Source of the DNA: Acanthamoeba lenticulata
Taxonomy: Eukaryota > Discosea > Longamoebia > Acanthamoebidae
Direction of reading: 5' to 3'
DNA length: 12,319 nt
Assembly: GCA_002179805.1 (NCBI GenBank)
Contig: NAVB01000341.1
Location: 1-12,319 of the forward strand
The position numbers and the translations under genes are program-made. The notes below the pieces were generated by a model. The model ran no database searches. It was not told the origin of the DNA and saw only the letters and a list, made by a program, of their open reading frames with translations. Within the stretch, counting starts at the first letter, position 1. The number at the start of each line of letters is the position of its first letter. This document shows, piece after piece, positions 1-9,074 of the stretch.

Positions 1-1473
1 TTCACAATCTTCCAATTTGTTATACCAATCATTTACACTTTCAAGAAATAAAACACGATCATGATGAGTACCAGGGAATGAATTTGACAAACCAAGAATA
101 ATTCCAGTAGGGGTAATAAATACTAATTTAGATATTGTATGCTTGTTTTTCTTTGCTGAATAAAATGTAAAATCAAAAAATGCTGATCCAGGCACTAATA
201 TTGCTTGTTCAACTCCATCAACAATATAAGTAAATGTTTTTCCAAACATTGTTACACTTTGTGATAAACGAAAATCAATATTATGCATTGATAAACTTGG
301 TTGTAAATAATTATATAACCAAGGCAAAGTGCGCATTCTGGAATTACGAGCAGTATCAGGAGTAATTCTAAAAATCAATGCTAGCAACAAATCTACAGGG
401 TAGTGGCGGATCCACAATAATAATAATATTAGTTCATCATTTGGTGATAAACGTCTAGTTCTTGCAGAAGATTGTGCCAAATGATTTTCATAAACAGATA
501 ATAATTGCCCATACCCTTTTCCTGATATTCCAATTAATTGTAAAAAATGTTCATCCAATAATTGATCAACATATAATGAAACTATAAAAAAATCTATGTA
601 AAAATCACTGAAACAGTATTTTTTATTAATCAACTATCAATGTTTTGCTTTTTTACCTTGGCCACAATTTTTGGTGATGATATAACGGATCATATGCATA
701 GCACTGCAGAAATGGCGCATTCCAGAAGGTTTTTTGATCCGAAACTTGGATGGCATATCAATAACCTTGTCACATAATTTTGTGTTTGTCAAATTTTTAA
801 ATCCAACACATTTTATAACTTGTTCAGGTTCATCACTTGATGTTTCTTCTTCATCATCTGACCCAGTAATAAGCTGTGATGCACTTGGAGATTTACTTGA
901 AGGATAAGTAGAAATAAGTTCTAACAATTTGATTATAAAATCAGCTTCATCACATTTAGTAGTCTTTTTTTTGCCTAAATGGCCTTTTTTGCATAAAACA
1001 ATTTCACATTCACCTACCAACATATTAGGTGGGCGTGTTGTATTAGTTACTTTTTTGTTAGGACATAATAAACATTCTTTTCCAATAAGTTGATTAGGGG
1101 TAAGTTTTGCAACATAAGCAGCTGCTTCATCATCTTGACTATCAGATATAATATCATTATCCAAACATTGTTTTTTACTAGGGCTAGCAGAAACAGTTGG
1201 GGCTGCCCCCCTCCTTCTAATATTATTATAAGAAGTGGAGGGGGGTATACCAGATTTTTCTAATTGACAAACACAAGGTGGGTGAGGTTGTAACCCTTCA
1301 CATTCAATACAAAGACAAGGTGGCTTAACATTTTCATCTTTATAAGATTGAGCAACACATTTAACCAAATGTAATAACAATATATTTCGAGAATAACTCA
1401 TCTCACAATTAGGACAAAAGAAGAGCCTACCACCATTGTTATTATTAAGAGTTGAGGAGCTGTCTTGCTCCAT
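1..1473 (-). CDS. DDE superfamily transposase (Harbinger/DDE_Tnp_4-like), zinc-finger N-terminus, 3' end outside window
   Basis: Cut-and-paste DNA transposase, partial (466 codons visible). Exon 1 runs 1473-657 and exon 2 581-1. The 75-nt intron 656-582 has donor CAAG|GTAAAA and acceptor TTATAG|TT; both sides are phase 1, so the frame closes exactly. Without splicing, translation stops at 637. The N-terminal part has a C-x2-C-x11-H-x3-C finger (C20, C23, H35, C39) and further Cys-rich clusters, probably for DNA binding. Exon 2 carries the RNase H-like core: IVDG (first Asp near residue 394, codon 219-217), then KKNKHTISKLVF and FPGTHHDR (second Asp near residue 447, codon 60-58). This order matches DDE_Tnp_4 (PIF/Harbinger and related). 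The third acidic residue would lie beyond position 1. The start is the first ATG, in good context (ATGG). The DNA is far more AT-rich than the neighbours, suggesting a mobile or transferred origin. Whether it is still active cannot be told. Confidence 0.82.
582..656 (-). other. Spliceosomal intron inside the transposase gene
   Basis: A 75-nt AT-rich stretch contains in-frame stops and separates two open frames of the same transposase. Donor GTAAAA at 656 and acceptor TTATAG ending at 582 join phase 1 to phase 1. A second possible acceptor (TTTCAG, ending at 612) gives the wrong phase. The intron shows the element is eukaryotic rather than a bacterial insertion sequence. Confidence 0.7.
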
Positions 1474-1637
1474 GTAGTAAAACAAGTTCTTGTCGTTGTG
1501 GTGCGTCGGTTCATGCGCAAGTTTTTTTGGTCATGCGACAAAAACAGAAAATTTTTTCGGCTTAGTGCGGATAATGCGGTGAGCGGCGGGGAGAAGGTAG
1601 AAACAATAATGTTGTTGTCGTTGTTTTTATTGTTGTG
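1474..1637. promoter_or_regulatory. Spacer between transposase start and Pro/Gln-rich gene end; composition boundary
   Basis: No convincing gene is seen here. The left side is AT-rich like the transposase; by about 1560 the sequence becomes GC-rich like the host genes. It should hold the transposase promoter (read leftward) and possibly one end of the transposon. Two copies of TCATGCG lie at 1511-1517 and 1531-1537, exactly 20 bp apart and separated by a T-run. An AATAAA on the minus strand (1631-1626) sits just past the stop of the upstream gene and could be its poly(A) signal. Confidence 0.45.
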
Positions 1638-3283
1638 TTACTGTGGTCGCCAGTTGGGATGGGGCCCTTGAGATGCATGAGGGCCACGCAGCGGTGATTG
1701 CTGTTGAGGATGAGGTCCAGGAGGGTAGAAGTAAGGCGGCTGGCCTGCACCACCTTGCTGAGGATGAGGAGGGCCGGCGCCCATTCGCCTCTGGGACGTG
1801 GGCGAGAAGTGGCCCTCGCTCGGCTCGTAATGCTGCCGCTGTGATGGGGCGTCGCGCATGGGGACCGACGTGAACTCGCTCGCCATGTGGCCTGTCGGCG
1901 GCGACCCACGTGGCGGAGGAGACCCATAGCCCGAGCCGTAGGCCAGATCGGGCGGCGGGCCCCACGGCCGCTGCTCGGGCTGCCGCTGTTGCTGCTGGGC
2001 CGGTGACGGCGAGGGTGACGGCCGCCGCTCGGGCTGCCGCTGTTGCTGCTGCTGCTGCTGAGGCGGCGGCGGCGACGGCCGACGCTCGTCGGGGAAGCCG
2101 CGCGGGGACACCGGGGCGGAGCGGATGGGGTCGGGGCCTGCCGACATGTGGTATGCTGACTGTGGCGTCGCGCCCGGCGGCGGAGCGGCGACGGGGCTGG
2201 GCACGGCGTACTGCTGCTGCTCCTCGTAGAACGAGTGCTGCTGGCGGAAGGGCGGCGGGGAAGGCCGCCGCGCGCTGGCGGACGGCATGCTCGCCGCGTG
2301 CCCGTGCGGCCCGTGCATTCGTTGCGTTCCATAGGCGGCCCGGTCTGTCCCCAATTTCGTTCGAAGCAAAGAATAAAATTGAAAATTTATCTCAATTAAT
2401 AAATAAATAGAATAAATGAATTGAAAAAACGTACCGGCCTGAGTGCTTTGGATGTGTTCGATCACGATCGACGGACGCGTTCTGCATTTTAAAAAAAAAA
2501 GAAAATTAAATTAATTTCGATAAATTAACAAAAGGGTAATTAAAAAACGTACGCGATGCCACCGGGCTCGAGTCGCAGGTGGACGCCGGTGTGGTGGTAG
2601 CAGACCTTGTTCTCCTTTTTCACGATCTTGGCCAGGTCGTGCCGGATCTGTGCGTGTGTTGCAAGGAGCAGGTCAGCAAGGACGAAGAGGGGAAGAGGCC
2701 AAAGAGGCGGGAGGGAAGGGAACGAGGTCGAGACGCACGCGGCGACTTCGGAGGTACATGAGGACGCCGAGGGCGAGGGTGATGGCGATGAGGATGCCGT
2801 CGATGGGCACCCACATCTTGACCTCAAAGTGGCGCGGCGTGAACCACCGCATCATCGCGAACGGCATCACCAGTCCTGCAAGCAACAACAACATCGCGCG
2901 TGAGCTCCTTCCGTTGGGCTGGCTGGACGTGTCAGGGTGGTCGGTGTACCGATGAACGTGAGGATGATGAAGAGGATGAAGAGCTTGGTCCAGCGCGACA
3001 CCGGGCCGTAGGCTTCGTTCAACCGCTGCATCGTGTGGTAGAACCTCTCCGGCGGCACCTGCACGGAAAGAAAAAAAAACAAATTTTATTAAGATTTAAA
3101 ATAAAAAAAATATAAAATATAAAACGAAAGAAAAGTATAATATCATAAATGAAAAATGGGGTCTCTCCGTGCCTTGCCCTGGAGAGACGAGGCGTAGACG
3201 ATGGGTTCTTGGCCATACACGATCTTTATTTCTTCGGCGTGTGTGGGCTGTGCTTGCAGCAAGTGCTGCCTCTCGGGATCCAT
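1638..3283 (-). CDS. Two-transmembrane protein with long Pro/Gln-rich tail, function unknown
   Basis: Six exons by phase matching: 3283-3173, 3058-2950, 2875-2739, 2647-2553, 2481-2435, 2344-1638, giving about 401 residues. The start ATG is in context CCACCATGG. Residues about 63-82 and 95-115 are strongly hydrophobic helices, joined by a short loop with MRWFTPRHFEVK. A basic stretch (RHDLAKIVKKENK) follows, then about 235 residues of low complexity rich in Pro, Gln, Ser and Gly, with Q4 and Q7 runs. By inference it is anchored by a helical hairpin with a disordered tail facing one side. I do not recognise the family. Internal introns (2876-2949, 2648-2738, 2482-2552, 2345-2434) are GT-AG and phase-consistent. 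The first intron (3059-3172) fits only with a GC donor (AAG|GCACGG), or else with a weaker model that ends exon 1 at 3221. The gene is divergent from the M28 gene. Confidence 0.65.
1964..2051. repeat. Imperfect 54-bp-offset duplication in the Gln/Pro-rich coding tail
   Basis: Bases 1964-1997 and 2018-2051 match at 33 of 34 positions, differing only at one C/T. They encode the repeated motif QQQQRQPE-R/Q-RP. The second copy runs into extra CTG (CAG on the coding strand) units to about 2061, giving the longer Gln run. This is typical slippage or local duplication in a low-complexity reading frame. Confidence 0.8.
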
Positions 3284-3516
3284 GGTGGGCCGTCTTTAGG
3301 GCCAACGTCTCTCACGAGTCAGTCACTGTTGTGGCTCTTCCGTTTCACTACTGCCGGCAGCACTCCTATGTCCTCGTGAATCGAACTTCTGTGGTCCAAC
3401 TGGCGACTTCCCGCTTCTCCTTGTGCAACGGCCTGAAAGAGAAATGCTAAAGAAATAATCTCGAAATACATAAATAAATATTTTTTTTGTGGGGCGACAA
3501 AAAGCACCAAGTGGAG
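3284..3516. promoter_or_regulatory. Divergent promoter region between membrane-protein and M28 genes
   Basis: This 233-bp gene-free interval lies between two start codons pointing away from each other (3283 minus, 3517 plus), so it probably drives both. An A/T run with ATAAATAAATATTTT at about 3470-3488 lies 30-45 bp before the plus-strand ATG and could act as a TATA-like element or short 5' leader. No ORF here looks coding. Confidence 0.5.
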
Positions 3517-5610
3517 ATGGAGCACATCACGGCCCAGGGGCTGGTCCAGCACACACGCGTGCTGGCGAGCGATGAATTCGAGGGGCGGTTGCCAGCATCC
3601 AAGGGCGAAGAGCTCACCCTGCGCTATCTCACCACCGCCTTCTCACAAATCGGCTGCTCCCCTGCCGGAGACAAGGGTCCCTCCTTCCCCTTTGCATCTT
3701 GCGTGACTTGGCAATGACCGTATCATGATTATCCAGGCGCAGAAGGTGAGGCGGCGTGGCTGCAGGAGGTGCCGCTTCTCGAGATCACGCCCTCAGGCCA
3801 CTCGCCCTTGGTCGCCCGACTTTCTGACGGTCAGGAGGACACGCTGGCCTACTCGACCGACTTTGTATCCTTCACCACACGCGATGGCCACGTCAGCGTC
3901 CACGACCTCGAGGTCGTCTTTGTCGGGTGCAACAAATACTTTTTATTTTATTAAAATTCAAATTGAATAACTGACAAATGGCATGTGCAGGTTCGGCGTG
4001 GTGGCCCCCGAGTACGGATGGAACGACTACGCTGACGTGGACGTGCGCGGCAAGGCCGTCGTGTGCCTGGTCAACGACCCGGGCTTCCTCCAGGCCGAGC
4101 GCGGCGACAGCGCCGCCCTCTTCAACGGCCGCGCGATGACCTACTACGGCCGCTGGACCTACAAGTACGAGGAGGCCGGACGCCAAGGCGCCGCCGCGTG
4201 CTTCATCGTCCACTGGTCGACCGCCGCTGCCGGCTACGGCTGGAACGTCGTCCAGCACTCCAAGTACGCCAGATGGCCCTGCCGGACTGCTGTCACAGTG
4301 CTGACGCGCTCATGCATGCGTGTGTGTTGTGTGTGCTCAGGAGCGGGCCGCACTTCCACTTGGCGTCCGACGGGTCGGCAGCCGCGGGCGACTGCACGAT
4401 CAAGGGCTGGCTGACGCGCGACGCCGCGACGCGCCTGTTTGCCCGGAGCGACGGCCGTGACTTTGATGCCGCGCTCGCCGCGGCGGGCTCGGCCGGATTC
4501 CGGGCCTACAGCCTGCAGCAGCGCCTGACCGTCTCGCTCGACAGCGCCGTGCGCCGGCTGGTTTCGCACAACGTGCTCGCTCTGCTCGAGGGCGGCGCCA
4601 GCTCGCGTCATGACGAGGTGGTGGTCTATTCGGGCCACTGGGACCACTTTGGCAAGCGGGCCGACGGCATCTACCACGGCGCACGCGACAACGCCCTCTC
4701 CGTGGCCGCGCTTCTGGAGCTGGCCAAGGCCTTTGCCTCTCTTCCTCGGGTCTGTCCACCGATCGCTTGCCCAAGTCCTTTTTTTATTTATTCTCGTTTA
4801 TTTTATTTTATTTTATTTTATTTATAAATTGTATGTTTTTTTGCTTTCTGGCTGATGAATTGTCGTAACAGGAGCAGAGGGGCCGTTCTGTTCTCTTCTT
4901 CGTCCCGACCGCCGAGGAGCAGGGCCTCCTGGTACCATTGGACACTCCATGCATTTATTTTCCAATTTCTAATTTACGATAAAAATATAAATATAAAAAC
5001 GAAACAGGGCTCGGAATGGTATGCCGAACACCCGATCAGGTTCCCGATCGAGAAGACCGTGGCGTGCATCAACATGGATCTGCTCAACATCTTTGGCCGT
5101 ACGAAGGACGTCACTTTCTTTGGCAGCGGCAAGAGCGAGCTCGACGACTACGCGCTCTGGGCCGCCCAGCAGCAAGGCCGCACCGTCGACCCCGGTAAGC
5201 GCCTCCCCTCGCCTGTAATTTAGAAAAGAATACTAATTTATTTATTCATTTTTCTGAATTTCTTTTTTGGCCTTTTTGGAGCAGATCCGTGGCCCGAGAA
5301 CGGCATGTTCTACCGGTCGGATCACTTCAGCTTCGCCAAGCGGGGCGTGCCGGGCCTCTTCGTCTACCAGGGCATGGACCATGCGACCAAGGGCCGCGAC
5401 TACCTCCTCCGCATGAACGAGCGCTGGACGCTCGAGTGCTACCACAAGCCGGCGGACGAGTTCGTGGACGACCCGGCGAGCGAGTGGTGCTGGGACCTGA
5501 GCGGCGCCGAGGAGGACGTGCGCCTGCTCTACCTGGTGGGCCACCGACTCCTCAACGAGGCCACCCTGCCCCAATGGCGCCCCAGCGCCGAGTTCAAGCG
5601 TCGGGCCTGA
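3517..5610 (+). CDS. M28 family zinc metallopeptidase (aminopeptidase)
   Basis: Seven exons: 3517-3676, 3737-3926, 3991-4263, 4341-4749, 4872-4931, 5008-5194, 5285-5610. They sum to 1605 nt, 534 residues, with every junction GT-AG and in phase. M28 enzymes are di-zinc exopeptidases that usually remove N-terminal residues. The N-terminal part shows [17 protein letters not shown] and the family signature [19 protein letters not shown] with [12 protein letters not shown]. All expected metal ligands are visible: H307 (SGHWDHFG), D324 (GARDNALS), E359/E360 ([11 protein letters not shown], catalytic Glu plus ligand), D388 (INMDLLN) and H440 ([12 protein letters not shown]). No signal peptide follows the chosen ATG (good context ATGG), so the mature enzyme may be cytosolic unless an upstream exon exists. 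Introns are AT-rich against GC-rich exons. It ends 11 bp from the convergent phosphatase gene. Confidence 0.93.
4797..4825 (+). repeat. TTTTA pentanucleotide microsatellite in M28 intron 4
   Basis: About five tandem TTTTA units lie inside intron 4750-4871. The intron is 122 nt, the longest in this gene, and the repeat probably accounts for its size. It forms a pyrimidine-rich tract upstream of the acceptor at 4871. Confidence 0.8.
5237..5246 (-). terminator. Candidate poly(A) signal of the phosphatase gene inside the last M28 intron
   Basis: Two overlapping AATAAA words are read on the minus strand (5242-5237 and 5246-5241). I see no earlier AATAAA downstream of the phosphatase stop at 5622. 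Use of the site is inferred. Confidence 0.35.
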
Positions 5611-5621
5611 CAACCGCTTCT

Positions 5622-6420
5622 TCATTGCTGCGGAGAAGAAGATGAAGAAGAAGCGGCAGCCTGCGCCGTCGCGTCGGCCAGCAGCGTGCGGCGATAGGTC
5701 TCGATCTGGTCCAGGAAGGCTGGTCGCGGTCGAGCAGCTGTTTCAATGTTATAAATAAATAATACTAATAAAAAAAAAAATCAATAGATGTGAGCGAGGG
5801 AGGAAGGTGCGCGTCACTTGGGCGGGACTGGCGAAGGAAGTTGACAGCCTCGGGAACTGGAAGCTGATGGTGATGGACGAGAAAGCCAACTATCACGGCC
5901 GCGCTTCGGCTGATGCCTCCCCGGCAGTGGACGAGGACGCCCGATCCGGCGTTGAGCGCCTGCTCGATGAAAGAAATGCACTCGGGCAAGCGAGACAAGA
6001 GGTCGGCGGTGTCCTCATCCTGTAAGCCCTTGATCCGCTTGTGCGTGAATTCCTGCACGTGTGCACGCACGTAAATGTCATCATCCTCCTCAGCACAGAA
6101 CTCTGGCTGGGGAGACGGGCGCACGGTTGGGTGGAGTGTATCCACGCCTATCGACAGGATGTGGGTAATGTTGAGGCTGCAAACTAAGGTCAGGGTTGGG
6201 ATCACTAAAGTGAAGACAAGGCAAAATTCAATAGTTGGAGCTGACCTGCGGAGGTAGTCTACATTGCCGGAGCTCCGCTGCGACCCGATCCAGAGACCCG
6301 CCTGGACCTCTGCGGGCTCCCTGCTCTCCGCCAGCTGTGAGTCTGGTCGGCAACACGCATAGACGCTACGCACCTTTGCTTTTTTCCTGCCACAGGTGGC
6401 TTGCTCTTCCCTTTCTTCAT
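5622..6420 (-). CDS. Dual-specificity protein phosphatase
   Basis: Cysteine-dependent phosphatase of the DUSP fold, removing phosphate from Tyr/Ser/Thr (or possibly another phospho-substrate). Exons: 6420-6374, 6320-6246, 6176-5818, 5737-5622; 597 nt, 198 residues. The catalytic loop is VHCRGGISRSA (5929-5903), matching HCxxGxSRS with nucleophile C125 and Arg at the loop end. A DEDTAD stretch about 30 residues earlier supplies the general-acid Asp, probably D94. GLWIGSQRSSGNVDYLRSLNITHILSIG is the usual strand-helix start of the domain; VNFLRQSRP and AFLDQIETYRR are its C-terminal helices. The tail is Ala/Ser-rich. The last two introns are secure. The first (6373-6321) could use a neighbouring acceptor and add one residue. 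The N-terminus is basic (MKKGKSKPP). No targeting domain is seen, so the substrate is unknown. Confidence 0.88.
5754..5759 (+). terminator. Candidate poly(A) signal of the M28 gene inside the last phosphatase intron
   Basis: This is the first AATAAA on the plus strand after the M28 stop at 5610. It falls in intron 5817-5738 of the opposite-strand phosphatase gene. Use of the site is inferred. Confidence 0.35.
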
Positions 6421-6541
6421 GGTTGTGCGCTAAACAAATGAAGAAAAAAAAGAGTACACTATTGGCCAACTGCTTTTTGCTGAAGGCAATATTTTTTTGT
6501 TCATTTCTGGTTTCTCGATCACTTTTCCGTAATTATGGTTG
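6421..6541. promoter_or_regulatory. Spacer upstream of the phosphatase gene
   Basis: This 121-bp gene-free stretch separates the phosphatase start (6420) from the end of the four-helix gene (6542), both on the minus strand. It must hold the 3' end of one transcript and the promoter of the other. T-rich runs are present but no specific element can be assigned. Confidence 0.35.
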
Positions 6542-7100
6542 TTAGTCCGGCCGCAAGCTGACGCTCTTCCTCTTGACGTGCGTAGGTCGCGGCGCGGGCG
6601 CCTCACCGTCTACAGTGACTCGGTGTCCAACGCCCGGTCTGGCGGGCGCCGAGTAGGAGATGAAGAGGTAGGTCAGGCGGGTAATGGCGAGGAAGGCTGT
6701 GACCAACAGTGAGAAGTGCGAGCCAAAGGTCCAGTTGATGACTGGTCCGTGGTGCGCGCTCACGAACTGGTAGAAGATGAAGCCCCACAACAGATCGCCA
6801 AAGAGAAGGGCCTCAATGACACGAGGTGTGGCTGGCGCCCGCACGCCCATGTAGCCCAACAGAAGCACCAGCGTGCCAAACTGAGCCAGGTTGCCGTTGG
6901 CCAGCTCGTCCTGCAGACCCTTCCTATTAGTGCCCAGATTGATGACTGATCTAGTTTGAATTGGGAACGTGGCGTGCCGTGGAAGGAAGGCCTTGCTGGG
7001 TCATCACAAAGGATGGGAAGAAGGTCAGCAGAAATCCACTGCCCATACTGAGCAGGCCCTCAATCCAAAACACTGTTTCGCAGAGCTCCAACAGCTTCAT
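6542..7100 (-). CDS. Small four-transmembrane protein, function unknown
   Basis: Two exons, 7100-6969 and 6919-6542, give 169 residues. The join uses donor CAC|GTTCCC and acceptor GGAAG|GGT, both phase 0; the donor is weak, so the exact join is provisional. Four hydrophobic segments are visible at about residues 10-33, 54-71, 78-97 and 109-133, with short loops. A polar, basic tail follows (RPTHVKRKSVSLRPD). Compact membrane proteins of this layout occur as uncharacterised families in many protists. I do not recognise this one and see no enzyme motif. It lies head-to-tail after the TDP2-like gene with 55 bp between stop and start. Confidence 0.62.
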
Positions 7101-7155
7101 CTCGATTCAGATGAGCAACTGCAACCGTTTTTTAGCAATTTTTTCTTTTTTGTTC

Positions 7156-8984
7156 TCATTTTCCTGCCGCCTCCTCACGCACGTCAACGTTGGTCGCGTA
7201 CTCGAGGTCAACCACCAGGCCGAAGTGGTCCGACGGCCACACGTTCTGCAGCGCCAAGTCCAGTGAGTCCAACAACCGCAGCATTAAGACCAGGAGGAAG
7301 GACGAGGAGAGGCGTACAAGGTGGCCCTGCATGGGCTGCGTGCCGACGAGCTCGATGTGCCGGGGCTGCCACTTGCTCTCACGCGACTTCCACATCACCC
7401 GGTCGTACCTGTGGTAACGTTTTCCATATCGTCATCACCATCATCCCCTCTCATGTTCAACATCGTCTTCACCATGGCGGAGGTACGTCACCTCATCTGC
7501 TCGTACTGGCGGATCATCCGGTTGACCTCAGAGTCGAACGTGTAGCCCTTCTCCTCTGCGCAACGACGACGCGGAAGTGAGCCCACACGACCACAACAAC
7601 GGCGCCCCAAAGCGGGAGAGATGGAGCCACTCGCCGGCGCATACCGTCCGGGCGGAGGGCGGGCCACACGTCGACGTAGTCCGACATGCTCTGTGCCAAG
7701 TTGTCGTTCTCCAGCGGCCCGTCGCTGCGTGGGTCCCACACGACAAGAGGCGCTCGATCGTCAGCCCAAGCACACACACACACACACAGACGAGCTGGGA
7801 TCATGGGCCATGAGAAAGAAGCGAGGCGCACCCGCGGACAAAGTTGCGGTCCGAGTCAAAGTTGAAGTCGCCCATGAGGCCGGCATGGGGCGACGGGGCA
7901 AGGATCTTGGAGATCATGCGCAGCTGCTCGCGGCGCAGGGGCGCCGAGTTCAAGCTCTCCAGGTGCACGGTCCCGACCGACACCTGCGCACGGGCGGCGG
8001 CGGCGTTGAAAACCAAAACGGTCTGGTGGTGAAGAGAGGATCGGGACCACGCACGGTCTCGCCGTTGAGGTGGTAGGTGGCGACCAGGGCCGAGCGGCAC
8101 ATGCGGGTCGGCAGAGGCCACAGGGACAGGTTCGTGATGGGCAAGCGCGAGAGCAGCACGACGCCGTATCTTTTTGGGTGTTTTGTGTCCACCTGTTAAG
8201 AGGCCAAGCGAGAGCTCAAGGCCGTGACCGCTACGAGGATGATGGTACCCGTTGAGCGTCCGGCCGTCGACGTCAGAGGCGTAGAAGGTGTCTTGCACGT
8301 ACTTGTTGTCCGTCATCTCTTCGATCCACTGCATGTTGGCTGTCCCACCACACAAAACAGAGGAAACGTCACTAAGAAAATAAATGAATAAATTAACAAA
8401 AAAGAGGATGACGAAGAAGACGAGAAAGGCGAGACTCGAACCCTCTTGCAGGCACACGATGTCGGCGTCGAGTTCTGAAAGGAGCTCGAGAATGTGGCGG
8501 AACCTGAAGGTGGTCCCGTGCACGCGCCTGCAGCATTAGGGCAGGGACCGAGCAACGACGCTTTGAGAGAGTGCGTGCCGAGGACGCATGGCGGTCTCTC
8601 CAAAGAACACGTTGTAGGTGACCAAACGCAGCGACGACTTCGAGACCTCCTGGCCACCGCCTTCTGTGGTCGTATCGACCTGCAAGCAAAAACACAAAGC
8701 AGAAGAAGGCACTCGTTTAACCCAGGTGCAATGATGTGCTGTGTCTTGCTGCGGCTTCTTGACCTACCTGCTCCCAGGCTTGCTTGTCCGCGCTGTAGCG
8801 GTAGGGCCGGAGGACGCGCGAGCCTGAAGAAGAGGCCCTCTGTGTTTTTGTCAGGTTGGTGAACTGAACTGGAAGTTAAAGTCAATAGGTGTGCGCAAGC
8901 TCGTACCGCAGACTGCCCCGCAATTGCGCTCGTTGCAAGCGGAGGCACACCATGGTGCGCCTTCGTGCTTCTGCTGCCCATCAT
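7156..8984 (-). CDS. TDP2-like endonuclease/exonuclease/phosphatase-fold phosphodiesterase
   Basis: Resembles tyrosyl-DNA phosphodiesterase 2, which frees topoisomerase II peptides from DNA 5' ends. Proposed exons: 8984-8951, 8823-8768, 8679-8588, 8527-8442, 8339-8249, 8169-8055, 7983-7832, 7724-7645, 7555-7492, 7408-7318, 7245-7156; about 316 residues. The four catalytic residues are in order: N53 (VTYNVFFGE), E89 (IVCLQE), D197 (GDFNFDSD) and H294 (PSDHFGLVVDLEY). Their spacing (36, 108, 97) is close to that of human TDP2. Other shared motifs are TVHLES..REQL, DYVDVWPAL, YTFDSEVN and MRYDRVMW. There is no room for the N-terminal UBA-like domain of animal TDP2. The join between 8588 and 8527 closes in phase only with a GC donor (GCGTCC); the nearest GT site (8585) is one base off, so either a GC-AG intron or a sequence indel is involved. 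The first two exons are tentative. Other EEP members remain possible. Confidence 0.82.
7771..7788 (+). repeat. (CA)9 microsatellite in an intron of the TDP2-like gene
   Basis: Nine CA units lie within intron 7831-7725. On the coding strand they read TG repeats, upstream of the acceptor CACGCAG. The length is likely polymorphic. Confidence 0.9.
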
Positions 8985-9074
8985 GCCTTTCTTCTTCGTT
9001 TTATGTTTTATTATCAATCGGCGAAGAACAGAAAGAAAAAAACATTTATTATTCCCAACTTTAAAAAAAAGCAG
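8985..9074. promoter_or_regulatory. Short divergent promoter region, TDP2-like / F-box-ankyrin genes
   Basis: Only 90 bp separate the two outward-facing start codons (8984 minus, 9075 plus). The interval is A/T-rich, with TTTTATGTTTTATTATC near 9000 and an A-run just before the plus-strand ATG. It presumably serves both genes. No finer element can be supported. Confidence 0.45.

Noticed and set aside
1562..2332. Long minus-strand Arg/Ser-rich open frame
   Set aside because: It is an out-of-frame reading of the GC-rich Pro/Gln tail exon and lacks splice continuity with the upstream exons.
1910..2410. Plus-strand Ala/Arg-rich open frame
   Set aside because: It is the antisense shadow of the Pro/Gln-rich exon; its composition follows from GC-rich triplet repeats.
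3149..3450. Plus-strand open frames upstream of the M28 gene as an extra first exon or signal peptide
   Set aside because: No phase-matched donor/acceptor to the exon at 3517 was found, and the region fits a divergent promoter plus the first exon of the opposite gene.
1535..3503. GCGACAAAAA at both 1535-1544 and 3494-3503, considered as transposon terminal repeats
   Set aside because: Only ten bases, same orientation, and the second copy is just upstream of the M28 start codon in host-type sequence. A chance match is likelier.
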